Shown: positions 1-6,329 of the stretch, in pieces | How positions within the stretch are numbered: position 1 is the stretch's first letter | Layout of the letters: each line of letters begins with the position of its first letter | Origin: Syntrophaceae bacterium UBA1062 | GTDB lineage: Bacteria > Desulfobacterota > Desulfomonilia > UBA1062 | DNA length: 9,930 nt | Assembly: GCA_002316295.1 (NCBI GenBank) | Contig: DCDF01000107.1 | Coordinates: 30,676 to 40,605 of the forward strand | Reading direction: 5' to 3' | Notes under the pieces: generated by a model | What the model saw: the letters and a program-made list of their open reading frames with translations, nothing else | Database searches by the model: none | What the model was told of the DNA's origin: nothing | Program-made: the position numbers and the translations under genes

Positions 1-188
1 TCTCCCCCCCCCCCTAAAGGGCGCCCACGTGAGTGGACCAAAGGAAGGTTACGGGAAAGAGGAAGACGGTCAAACAACTCCTTGATATCCCGCCGCCCGG
101 CCTCAAGAGGTGCCGCATTGTCGCTTCGGCAATGAAGGAGAGAACAGCGCAGCGGGAGAAAACGCTTCCAAATCACTTGCTCTCTCGT

Positions 189-237
189 TATCTTGCACTG
201 CTTGTTTCATTGTCGGGCAATAATATCTTGCAATAAT
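189..237. repeat. Short direct repeats in the SCP2 leader
   Basis: TATCTTGCA occurs at 189-197 and 224-232. GCAATAAT occurs at 217-224 and again at 230-237, 13 bases apart. The second copy starts the near-symmetric CAATAATTG (231-239). The repeats overlap the candidate -35 element, so they could be regulator half-sites. They are short enough to be chance in an AT-rich stretch. Confidence 0.3.
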
Positions 238-256
238 TGGCGTATTTATCTATTCT
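228..256 (+). promoter_or_regulatory. Candidate sigma70-type promoter for the SCP2-ADH genes
   Basis: TTGCAA (228-233) and TATTCT (251-256) are separated by exactly 17 bases, and each matches four of six consensus positions. It sits in the most AT-rich part of the leader and would give a leader of roughly 125 bases before the ATG at 389. No activity data exist, and the hexamers are only moderately good. Confidence 0.35.
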
Positions 257-388
257 GTTGAATGAACCCGGATGCCGATCGTGGCAGCGGGGCAGGCCGG
301 GGAGCATTGCGGATGAGCTCCAATCTTTCCCGCTGTCGGGAGTTGCCGCATGACGGCAGAGAGAAAACACCAGCAGGAGGCGTTGGGA

Positions 389-955
389 ATGAATGATACC
401 TTCGGGAATATGATAAACCGGATCCGGGGCCTGCCAGGATATCCGGCTCTCCAGACCAGAGTGAAGCATATTCTGTGCGACACTGTGCTTTCCGTACTTG
501 GACCGGCTTTCGAGGTTGTGGGCAGGTATGTCCCCGAGTTCAGGAAAGAGATCGAGCCCTGGGAAGAAGGAAGGCGATTTTCCATAGGTGTTCTCCCGAA
601 CGGGCCCGCTGTTACTCTGGAGAAAACGGGCGGGCGAATCCGTTATCTCGGCAAGGGAATGAGGTCGCCTCACATTTCCATGGCCTTCAAGAACTACGAC
701 TCGGCCCTGCTCGTACTGATGAGCATCATGGGATCGCACCAGGCCTTTGCTGAAAACCGGATCCTCGTCTACGGTGATCTCGCCAAGACCATGGAGATCA
801 ACCGGGTGGTGAACATCGTAAATGCCTATCTCCTTCCCGGATTTGTACTGAAAACCGTCCTGAAAAGGCCGCCGAAGATGGGCATCAAGAACTATATCAG
901 CAAGGGCAAGGTATACGCCGGCCTTCTGCCGGCAGTCGTCAGGCATATGATATGA
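389..955 (+). CDS. SCP2-like sterol/lipid-carrier domain protein
   Basis: A 188-residue soluble protein resembling the SCP2 (sterol carrier protein 2) fold. That fold binds a fatty acyl chain or other lipid in a hydrophobic cavity. Supporting features are a beta-rich stretch around residues 62-90 (FSIGVLPNGPAVTLEKTGG) with the typical 'NGPAVTL' strand. An amphipathic segment follows (SPHISMAFKNYDSALLVLMS), then ILVYGDLAKTMEINRVVN near 125-142, the 'G-x-gri-v-Gd-xx-xx' pattern of SCP2 C-termini. No signal peptide or clear membrane segment is visible. I chose ATG 389 because AGGAGG (375-380) lies 8 bases upstream; the longer ATG 350 has no such site. It ends 25 bases before the alcohol dehydrogenase and is probably co-transcribed with it. 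The ligand is unknown, and the family call rests on pattern similarity only. Confidence 0.6.
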   Translation: MNDTFGNMINRIRGLPGYPALQTRVKHILCDTVLSVLGPAFEVVGRYVPEFRKEIEPWEEGRRFSIGVLPNGPAVTLEKTGGRIRYLGKGMRSPHISMAFKNYDSALLVLMSIMGSHQAFAENRILVYGDLAKTMEINRVVNIVNAYLLPGFVLKTVLKRPPKMGIKNYISKGKVYAGLLPAVVRHMI

Positions 956-980
956 CCATAAAATCCGCCAGGAGGGACTC

Positions 981-2156
981 ATGATACCCCATTATTATCA
1001 GCATTTCTGCCCGGTCAAAATACTCTCGGGACACAATGCGGTGAGCAATATTCCATTTGAGCTGGATATCCTCGGATGCAAAAGGGCAATGATCGTCACC
1101 GACAAGGGCGTTGTCGGAGCGGGGCTGATCAATATCGTCAGGGAGGCTTTCTCTGATTCGGACAGGGAAATCGGATATATTTTCGACGAGACTCCGCCCG
1201 ACTCCAGCAACCGGCTCGTGAACAAGCTCGCAAAGCTCTTTGAAAAGCAGAAGTGCGACTGTTTCGTTGCCGTGGGCGGCGGCAGCGCCCTTGATACCGC
1301 AAAGGGGGCGAATATCGTGATATCCGAGGGCACGGACGATATTCTCAAGCTGCAGGGTAACGAGATCATCAAGGCGGACCTGTTTCCCATGATCGCCGTG
1401 CCGACCACCGCAGGCACCGGCTCCGAGGCCACGAAGGTGGCCGTGATCTACAACGAGGAGAAAAACACGAAGATGGCCTTCGTTTCCGACCGCCTGTATC
1501 CCAGAGTCGCCGTCCTCGACTCGCGTATGACCATGACCGTGCCGCCCAGACTCACCGCTGCAACCGGCATGGATGCGCTCACTCATGCGGTCGAAGCATA
1601 CACCTGCCTGCAGAAGAACCCCATCGATGATATCTTCGCCCGCGCCGCCATCGAACTGGTTCGCAAGTATCTTGTGAGGGCCACGGAAAACGGCCGTGAC
1701 GAGGAGGCCAGGCTCGGCATGGCAAATGCCTCGCTGTTCGCGGGCATCGCCTTCTCCAATTCCATGGTCGGCATGGTCCATGCCCTTGCACACGCCTGCG
1801 GCGGGGTATGTCACGTCCCTCACGGGCTTGCAAATGCCATCCTGCTTCCTCACGGGCTCGAATATAACATTGCCAGCGTTCCCCAATACATCGCCGAGCT
1901 GTCCGGTATGCTCGGCGGCTCGATCGAATACATGGAGGTCAGGGATCAGGCCATGGTGACGGTTTCCCTGGTGAAGAACCTTCTGAGCAGGCTCAACCGG
2001 ATCAGCGGGATTCCCATGAGGCTCAGGGACGCAGGGGTTTCTGAGGATAAGCTTCCCGCAATCGCCCGGGGTGCTGTAAACGACGGCGCGCTGGCGTTCA
2101 ATCCTGCCGAGGTGAGCTATGAAGAGGCACTGGAGGTGCTGAAGCAGGCGTTCTGA
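981..2156 (+). CDS. Iron-containing alcohol dehydrogenase (group III)
   Basis: A full-length (391 aa) group III iron-dependent alcohol dehydrogenase, a cytoplasmic NAD(P)-linked enzyme interconverting alcohols and aldehydes. The N-terminal dinucleotide-binding domain has GGGSALDTAKG (99-109) and PTTAGTGSEAT (141-151), both hallmarks of the family. The all-helical C-terminal domain supplies the expected metal ligands: D198 and H202 in GMDALTHAVEAY, H257 in VHALAHACGG, and H271 in PHGLANA. H261 sits where the conserved catalytic-site histidine of this family occurs. The spacing of these residues matches the well-known FucO pattern. The start at 981 follows AGGAGGG (970-976) at 4 bases. Substrate cannot be read from sequence. 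Its location beside an SCP2-like carrier, a methyltransferase and an HMG-CoA reductase suggests a role in making or oxidising a fatty or prenyl-type alcohol or aldehyde, but that is inference. Confidence 0.93.
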   Translation: MIPHYYQHFCPVKILSGHNAVSNIPFELDILGCKRAMIVTDKGVVGAGLINIVREAFSDSDREIGYIFDETPPDSSNRLVNKLAKLFEKQKCDCFVAVGGGSALDTAKGANIVISEGTDDILKLQGNEIIKADLFPMIAVPTTAGTGSEATKVAVIYNEEKNTKMAFVSDRLYPRVAVLDSRMTMTVPPRLTAATGMDALTHAVEAYTCLQKNPIDDIFARAAIELVRKYLVRATENGRDEEARLGMANASLFAGIAFSNSMVGMVHALAHACGGVCHVPHGLANAILLPHGLEYNIASVPQYIAELSGMLGGSIEYMEVRDQAMVTVSLVKNLLSRLNRISGIPMRLRDAGVSEDKLPAIARGAVNDGALAFNPAEVSYEEALEVLKQAF

Positions 2157-2427
2157 TTATCTCCGGCCGAAAGGATTTGCCCTATGGCGCATGCGGGCTC
2201 ACGTTCCGGGCTCGTCGGGAATTCGTTGTCCGGCTATTGAGGGAGGCCTCCCCCGTTTCGCCGGCCCGAAGAATCGTGCGATTGGCGAATGGCGCGGGGA
2301 AGATTTTCGTGCCCCGGTCTCGGATGCCGCTCGCATGCCCCGGTTCCTTACGGGCGTTCCTGTCCTGCGGTGCAGCCTTGAGATCGGGATGGAATGGATG
2401 ATTCTTATGTCTGGGGGGATGGATCTG
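2157..2427. other. 271-base gap between ADH and methyltransferase
   Basis: The frame of the downstream methyltransferase stays open back to an ATG at 2191. The residues encoded before 2428 show no motif, lack an SD site at 2191 and precede the normal start of this family. I therefore treat the stretch as non-coding leader. No strong promoter, terminator or repeat was recognised. Confidence 0.5.
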
Positions 2428-3072
2428 ATGAACGATAAATACCGGATAATCGGGCCGCTGTACGACATCGTGGCAAGGATATACAGCGCCGGCCGCATCG
2501 ATAAGTGCAAGACCGCAATGCACGATCATATCAAGCCCGACGACTATGTGCTTTTCGCCGGGGTAGGGCAGGGGACCGATGCCGTTGCCGCGGCCGAGCG
2601 GGGTGCACGGGTCACTGTCGTCGATCTCTCGGATTCCATGCTGGATATCTTCGCCGGAAGAATATCCGGCAGGCATTTCCTTCATCCTGTCGAGACAGTG
2701 CATACCGATATCCTCAAGTATGAAGAATACGGGAAGTTCGACATGGTCTACGCAAACTTCTTCCTCAATGTCTTCACCAGGCCCATGGTGCTTGCGGTAA
2801 TCGAGCACCTCGCCAAGCTGGCAAAGCCCGGCGGTTATGTGGTGATCGGGGATTTCGCTCTCCCGTCGGGCGGAGCCGTCGCACGAGCCTTCCAGAGCCT
2901 GTACTGGTATATTGCGGATATTTTCTTTGTGTTTGCAGCCAGAAACGCCTTCCATCCCGTATACGATTACCAGACCATGCTCAAAGGTCATGGTTCCCAG
3001 ATCGAGAAAGTGAGGTGCTTCAGGTTTCTTTTTGATGACCGTTTCTGCTCGATACTCGCTAGAAAGGGGTAA
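2428..3072 (+). CDS. Class I SAM-dependent methyltransferase
   Basis: A 214-residue small-molecule-type methyltransferase with a Rossmann fold. Motif I is VLFAGVGQGTD (41-51), the glycine-rich SAM loop. The acidic residue at the end of strand 2 is D66 in VTVVDLSDSML. The motif IV region is FDMVYANFFLNVF (104-116), and the post-motif strand is LAKPGGYVVIGDF (131-143). An N-terminal helix (YDIVARIYSAGRID) precedes motif I, as in many lipid and quinone methyltransferases. The region 157-172 (FQSLYWYIADIFFVFA) is unusually hydrophobic and may contact a lipid substrate or the membrane surface. I chose ATG 2428 because GGGGGGA (about 2412-2418) lies 9 bases upstream and the family pattern begins there. 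In-frame ATGs at 2389, 2398, 2407 and 2419 are alternatives. The acceptor substrate is unknown; the neighbours suggest a lipid or acyl derivative. Confidence 0.85.
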   Translation: MNDKYRIIGPLYDIVARIYSAGRIDKCKTAMHDHIKPDDYVLFAGVGQGTDAVAAAERGARVTVVDLSDSMLDIFAGRISGRHFLHPVETVHTDILKYEEYGKFDMVYANFFLNVFTRPMVLAVIEHLAKLAKPGGYVVIGDFALPSGGAVARAFQSLYWYIADIFFVFAARNAFHPVYDYQTMLKGHGSQIEKVRCFRFLFDDRFCSILARKG

Positions 3073-3126
3073 GGCGTGATATTGGAGGATAATCCGCTGC
3101 GCTCCCTCGGATGCCGTGAAAAGATG

Positions 3127-3149
3127 TTCACCGCGGGGTGAAAATATTT
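3127..3149 (+). terminator. Possible weak terminator after the methyltransferase
   Basis: TTCACC (3127-3132) and GGTGAA (3137-3142) form a perfect 6-base inverted repeat around a GCGG loop, followed by AATATTT. The T-tract is poor, so termination may be partial or the hairpin may have another role. It lies 55 bases after the methyltransferase stop. Confidence 0.33.
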
Positions 3150-3221
3150 ACCCATAAAGAAAAAATCCCACCGATTGAAGAAAACAAGCAATCCCTTGGA
3201 ATAATTAATAAAAAAAATATC

Positions 3222-3255
3222 AATACTAGATGTAACCTGATAATAGCCTAGTATT
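3222..3255. promoter_or_regulatory. 8-base inverted repeat, candidate operator
   Basis: AATACTAG (3222-3229) and its exact reverse complement CTAGTATT (3248-3255) flank an 18-base AT-rich spacer. The half-sites are centred 26 bases apart, about 2.5 helical turns. It could bind a dimeric regulator upstream of the HMGR promoter or fold as an RNA hairpin. No known binding motif is recognised. Confidence 0.4.
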
Positions 3256-3280
3256 TGTTTCGTGTTTCGGGCCATTCTTT

Positions 3281-3297
3281 TTGGCACGTTTCGTGAT
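3281..3297 (+). promoter_or_regulatory. Possible sigma54 (-24/-12) promoter for HMGR
   Basis: TTGGCACG (3281-3288) is an exact match to the -24 element. At the correct distance the -12 element reads GTGAT instead of TTGCA, so the key GC is GA. The start site would fall near 3308, about 80 bases before the chosen HMGR ATG. The defective -12 box makes this uncertain. Confidence 0.28.
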
Positions 3298-3388
3298 TAT
3301 TCCACCCCCATGACATGCATATCCCGAAATCAGGAAAGATCGTTGGGACATGATAACAGCACCAGGTTCTCATGAAAGGAAGGCAGTG

Positions 3389-4996
3389 ATGAGAAATACG
3401 TCAACTGAGCACAAGGTAAGGTCACTCAGTAGTATTTCAGAGGTCAAAAATCAGGTCGCCATATCGCCGCTGATCTTGAGGAAGATGTATTCCAGCGGCA
3501 GTCTCATGAATCTTGATGAGGGAGTGGGTTTTCATATCAAGAACCAGATCCGCGACGCCATGCTGACCGGTATTCATCAGGTCGCCATCAACGGCGCCGA
3601 GATACCCCTGGACAGTGTTTTTATCCGGAAAAACGGCTCCAGGCTGAGGGCGGATATGATCGATGCGGACAACGCCGTCTGCTTCCCCCTGGGAGAGAAT
3701 ATCGAGATCCATGCCTCCATCGCGCCCCTGCACAAGAATCGGGAGCATCACGTAAGCCTGAGCTTCGAGACCGATCCGTTCGGCAGGATGAATCTGGATG
3801 CAATGGATACGGTCGTGGAGACGAGGACCGACCATACCCGCATCCCCTGTGTAAAGGAAGCCAACTATGAACCGGATATCGTCCGGAAGCGGCAGGAATT
3901 CGTAGAAAACTTCTCCGGAGTTCAGCTTCATCATATCAAGCACCACTCGTTCGATCCGGTTCTCACCAAGGGGAACATCGAGAACTTCACCGGCGTCGCC
4001 CAGATTCCCATGGGATTTGCAGGCCCGATAAAGGTCAACGGCGAGTACGCCAAAGGCGAGTTCCTCATCCCGCTGTGCACGAGCGAGGGAACTCTCGTTG
4101 CGTCGTACAACCGCGGCATGAAGATCCTCAATATGTGCGGCGGGGTTACCACCACAATCGCCGAGGACAGGATGCAGCGGGCGCCGGTATTCGTTTTCGA
4201 ATCTTCCCGCCAGGCGAGAGATTTCTCCCAGTGGCTGGATGAAAACATGGACGAGATCAAAAAGCAGGCCGAGTCCGCATCCAAGGTAGCCAAGCTCCTG
4301 GAGATCGAAAAATACCTGGCGAGCAAGTTCGTCTACCTGCGGTTCAACTATTATACCGGCGACGCGGCGGGCCAGAATATGGTGAGTATGGCTACATTCG
4401 TGGCCTGCAGCTGGATCCTCGCTCAGTACAAGGAAATCCAGCATTTCTATATGGAATCCAATTTTGCCACCGACAAGAAGTGCTCGCAGATCAATACCCT
4501 CAATACCCGGGGTAAGAGGGTGACAGCGGAGATCACCGTGCCCAGGGATGTCCTGATTCACCAGATGCGGGTCGACCCGGACACCCTGGTCTATCACAGC
4601 CAGGTGGCCAATCTGGGAGCATTCATGTCCGGCTCGACCAGCAACGGTTTGCATTCGGCCAATGCTTTGGCCGCTTTGTTCATCGCAACCGGTCAGGATG
4701 TCGCCAACATAGCCGAGTCATCCACCGGTCTGATCTATACCGAGGTGACCCCGACGGGGGATCTGTATGCTTCTCTTACCCTTCCGTCGCTCATCGTGGC
4801 CACCTACGGAGGAGGGACAGGCCTGCCCACCCAGAGAGAGTGCCTCGAGATTCTCGGCTGTTATGGGCAGGGCAAGGTAAAGAAATTCACCGAGATTGTT
4901 GCAGCGGTAGCCATTGCAGGGGAGCTGTCCCTCGCATCGGCCATCTCGTCGCTCGACTGGGTCACCAGTCACGAGCGGCTGGGGAAGAACCGCTGA
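3389..4996 (+). CDS. HMG-CoA reductase, class I type, with extra N-terminal domain
   Basis: A 535-residue protein whose residues ~165-535 form a hydroxymethylglutaryl-CoA reductase domain, which reduces HMG-CoA to mevalonate with NAD(P)H. Visible class I features are GNIENFTGVAQIPMGFAGP (195-213), TSEGTLVASYNRG (231-243), DAAGQNM (325-331), TDKK (361-364), GQDVANI (435-441) and GGGTGLPTQRECLEILG (474-490). All four catalytic residues appear present: E233, K363, D437 and H528 (in TSHERLGKNR, corresponding to the C-terminal catalytic His). After TDKK the usual PAA is CSQ. The first ~135 residues are an added soluble, strand-rich domain with no membrane segments, unlike eukaryotic HMGR. I chose ATG 3389 because GGAAGG (3378-3383) lies 5 bases upstream; ATG 3350 (548 aa) has a poor site. 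A DUF2156 gene follows after 24 bases. No mevalonate kinase or HMG-CoA synthase is nearby. Confidence 0.93.
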   Translation: MRNTSTEHKVRSLSSISEVKNQVAISPLILRKMYSSGSLMNLDEGVGFHIKNQIRDAMLTGIHQVAINGAEIPLDSVFIRKNGSRLRADMIDADNAVCFPLGENIEIHASIAPLHKNREHHVSLSFETDPFGRMNLDAMDTVVETRTDHTRIPCVKEANYEPDIVRKRQEFVENFSGVQLHHIKHHSFDPVLTKGNIENFTGVAQIPMGFAGPIKVNGEYAKGEFLIPLCTSEGTLVASYNRGMKILNMCGGVTTTIAEDRMQRAPVFVFESSRQARDFSQWLDENMDEIKKQAESASKVAKLLEIEKYLASKFVYLRFNYYTGDAAGQNMVSMATFVACSWILAQYKEIQHFYMESNFATDKKCSQINTLNTRGKRVTAEITVPRDVLIHQMRVDPDTLVYHSQVANLGAFMSGSTSNGLHSANALAALFIATGQDVANIAESSTGLIYTEVTPTGDLYASLTLPSLIVATYGGGTGLPTQRECLEILGCYGQGKVKKFTEIVAAVAIAGELSLASAISSLDWVTSHERLGKNR

Positions 4997-5020
4997 TGCG
5001 ATAGGAAAAGGAGGAATACC

Positions 5021-6097
5021 ATGGAAAGCACTGTCAGACTCACACCAGTCCACACACAGGCTCTGGAAGATCGATACCCGGAGGTACTCCCCCTTGGTGT
5101 CCAGAAGACGAGGACGCACCTCAGAGAGATCGGCATCGACATGTTCAGCCTCGAGGAGCGGATCGGGTTTCTCAAGAAATACGGGAGCCATTGCCTGTCC
5201 TTTTCGGCGTTCCAGCCGAACATGCATTTCTTTGACGTATCGGGCATAGGCTATATCGCTTATGTGAAGAAGTGGGGAACCCGCTTTGTTCTGGCCGATC
5301 CCATTTGCTCTGAGCGCGACCGCGAATATCTCGTGAGCGAGTTCCTCAAGGACAAGGCGAACACGGCATTTATCCAGATATCGGAACCGTTCGCAGATCT
5401 TCTTCACGAGAAGTTCGGCCTCTATACGACCCAGTTCGGCATCGAAAGCATCGTCGATCTGAAGCGCTGGGATCTGAAGGGGAAAAGGAAGCAGGTTCTC
5501 CGCACCTCTATCAACAAAGCCAGGAAAGACGGCGTCCGCTTTCTTGAGATGAACGGAGACAACAACGACGACGAGCTCACCAGAGAGTGGCTGCGCACCA
5601 GGAAAGTGCGGAGGAAGGAAGTCGTATTCCTCATCAGGCCAAGGGATCAGAAATATCAGGAGGGGACAAGGAGATTTTACGCCTTTTTAGGGAATGAACT
5701 GCTCGGGTTCATCCATTTCGACCCGGTGTATGCGGATGGAAACATTATAGCCTATGTTCCTAATATTTCACGATTTTCGCCGAAGTTCAAGCAGGGAATC
5801 TTCTACCCCCTCATGGTTCATGCCATGGAAACCTTCCAGGCCGAAGGCGTGCCGTATCTGTATCTCGGGCTCTCCCCGCTTGCTGTGGCCGACGATGACA
5901 AGCCAGGCGAGTCCGGAATCGTGAAATGGATGATCCGCCTTCTCTACAAGTACGGCAACATCCTCTACAGCTTCAAAGGCCTTCACTTCACCAAATCCAG
6001 GTTCCTGGGGACCGAGGTCAAGACATTCTGCGCTCATCGGGAATGGCTGCCGATAAAGTCGTTCCTCACTATCTTCAGGATTTCCAATATCATCTGA
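5021..6097 (+). CDS. DUF2156 / phosphatidylglycerol lysyltransferase-type protein
   Basis: A 358-residue protein matching the DUF2156 fold, a double GNAT-like domain found as the C-terminal catalytic part of MprF lysylphosphatidylglycerol synthases. Recognisable parts are GSHCLSFSAFQPNMHFF (55-71), YIAYVKKWGTRFVLADP (78-94), the basic GKRKQVLRTSINKARKDGV (154-172), FLGNELLGFIHFDP (212-225) and the C-terminal YSFKGLHFTKSRFLGTE (326-342). MprF proteins carry a large membrane flippase part; this one has none, so it is a stand-alone soluble transferase. In the family the donor is an aminoacyl-tRNA and the acceptor a lipid. Donor and acceptor here are unknown. AAGGAGG (5008-5014) precedes ATG 5021 by 6 bases, and the gene lies 24 bases after HMGR, so the two are almost certainly one transcript. 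Confidence 0.82.
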   Translation: MESTVRLTPVHTQALEDRYPEVLPLGVQKTRTHLREIGIDMFSLEERIGFLKKYGSHCLSFSAFQPNMHFFDVSGIGYIAYVKKWGTRFVLADPICSERDREYLVSEFLKDKANTAFIQISEPFADLLHEKFGLYTTQFGIESIVDLKRWDLKGKRKQVLRTSINKARKDGVRFLEMNGDNNDDELTREWLRTRKVRRKEVVFLIRPRDQKYQEGTRRFYAFLGNELLGFIHFDPVYADGNIIAYVPNISRFSPKFKQGIFYPLMVHAMETFQAEGVPYLYLGLSPLAVADDDKPGESGIVKWMIRLLYKYGNILYSFKGLHFTKSRFLGTEVKTFCAHREWLPIKSFLTIFRISNII

Positions 6098-6099
6098 TT

Positions 6100-6128
6100 T
6101 TCGGAAAACGATCCGGCGGGCCGGTTTT
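6100..6128 (+). terminator. Possible terminator after DUF2156 gene
   Basis: CCGG-CGGG-CCGG (6113-6124) followed by TTTT (6125-6128), with AAAA at 6105-6108 able to pair with the T-run across a bulge. It lies just past the stop at 6097. A larger alternative stem pairs CCGGCGG (6113-6119) with CCGCCGG (6140-6146). The T-run is short. Confidence 0.33.
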
Positions 6129-6239
6129 GCGATGCCGATCCGCCGGCTGTTTCCCGTCCCTTTGCCGAAGGCGTGCGGCGTAATGCCGACCGATCGCCCG
6201 CGATGACAATCGTTTCTTGCAATCGGAGGGGCTTTTGCG

Positions 6240-6320
6240 ATGAAGCACCGAAGCGAGCAGGATTTCCGGGCTCTCACAGGCGGCCGACGCCAAGGCTGTC
6301 CGGCTCTTTCCCCTCCCTGA
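6240..6320 (+). CDS. Possible 26-residue small ORF
   Basis: ATG 6240 is preceded by GGAGGGG (6225-6231) at 8 bases, a good ribosome site, and opens a 26-codon frame ending TGA at 6318-6320. The peptide (starting MKHRSEQDFRALTGG) is basic and proline-ended with no recognised motif or membrane segment. It lies between two convergent genes. The SD-like match may be coincidence, since the region is purine-rich. Confidence 0.18.
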   Translation: MKHRSEQDFRALTGGRRQGCPALSPP

Positions 6321-6329
6321 CCGCGCAGG

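Larger units (their letters stand above)
1..388. other. Non-coding leader region before the SCP2-like gene
   Basis: No convincing gene is seen here. It opens with a run of 11 C (4-14). A GTG-initiated frame at 33-236 has no SD site, an unremarkable basic composition and no recognisable motif, so I do not call it. An imperfect stem (CATTGTCG / CGGCAATG, one G-T pair, 3-base loop) lies at 116-134 without a following T-tract. The segment 189-256 is more AT-rich than its surroundings and holds short direct repeats and a candidate promoter, listed separately. An ATG at 350 is in frame with the downstream gene but lacks a ribosome site. Confidence 0.6.
3073..3388. other. AT-rich regulatory-looking gap before HMGR
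   Basis: This 316-base stretch has no gene. Its second half (about 3155-3300) is markedly more AT-rich than the coding sequence around it. It contains a hairpin at 3127-3142, an 8-base dyad at 3222-3255, a direct repeat GTTTCGTG (3257-3264 and 3288-3295) and a possible -24/-12 promoter at 3281-3297. A weaker sigma70-like pair, TTGGAA (3196-3201) and TATCAA (3218-3223) with 16-base spacing, is also present. The layout suggests a separately regulated promoter region for HMGR and the gene after it. Confidence 0.55.

Noticed and set aside
4..14. Run of 11 C at the window start
   Set aside because: A phase-variable tract was considered, but no gene context is visible to the left, and it could equally be a sequencing or assembly artefact.
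116..134. Stem-loop CATTGTCG-CTT-CGGCAATG as a terminator
   Set aside because: No T-tract follows, and no upstream gene is visible in the window.
33..236. 67-codon GTG-initiated frame at the left edge
   Set aside because: No SD site, no motif, and it runs through the AT-rich promoter-like region.
188..982. 264-codon minus-strand frame opposite the SCP2-like gene
   Set aside because: Lies antisense to a better supported gene with an SD; composition rich in His, Arg and Gly with no motif, typical of a GC-rich shadow frame.
939..1886. 315-codon minus-strand frame
   Set aside because: Fully antisense to the iron alcohol dehydrogenase, whose motifs are intact; no recognisable domain on the reverse strand.
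981..2156. Alcohol dehydrogenase as a glycerol dehydrogenase or dehydroquinate synthase relative
   Set aside because: The D198/H202/H257/H271 ligand set and the GTGSEAT motif point to group III iron ADH.
3437..4654. 405-codon minus-strand frame
   Set aside because: Long only because it mirrors the HMG-CoA reductase codon pattern; no motif, and the sense gene has all catalytic residues.
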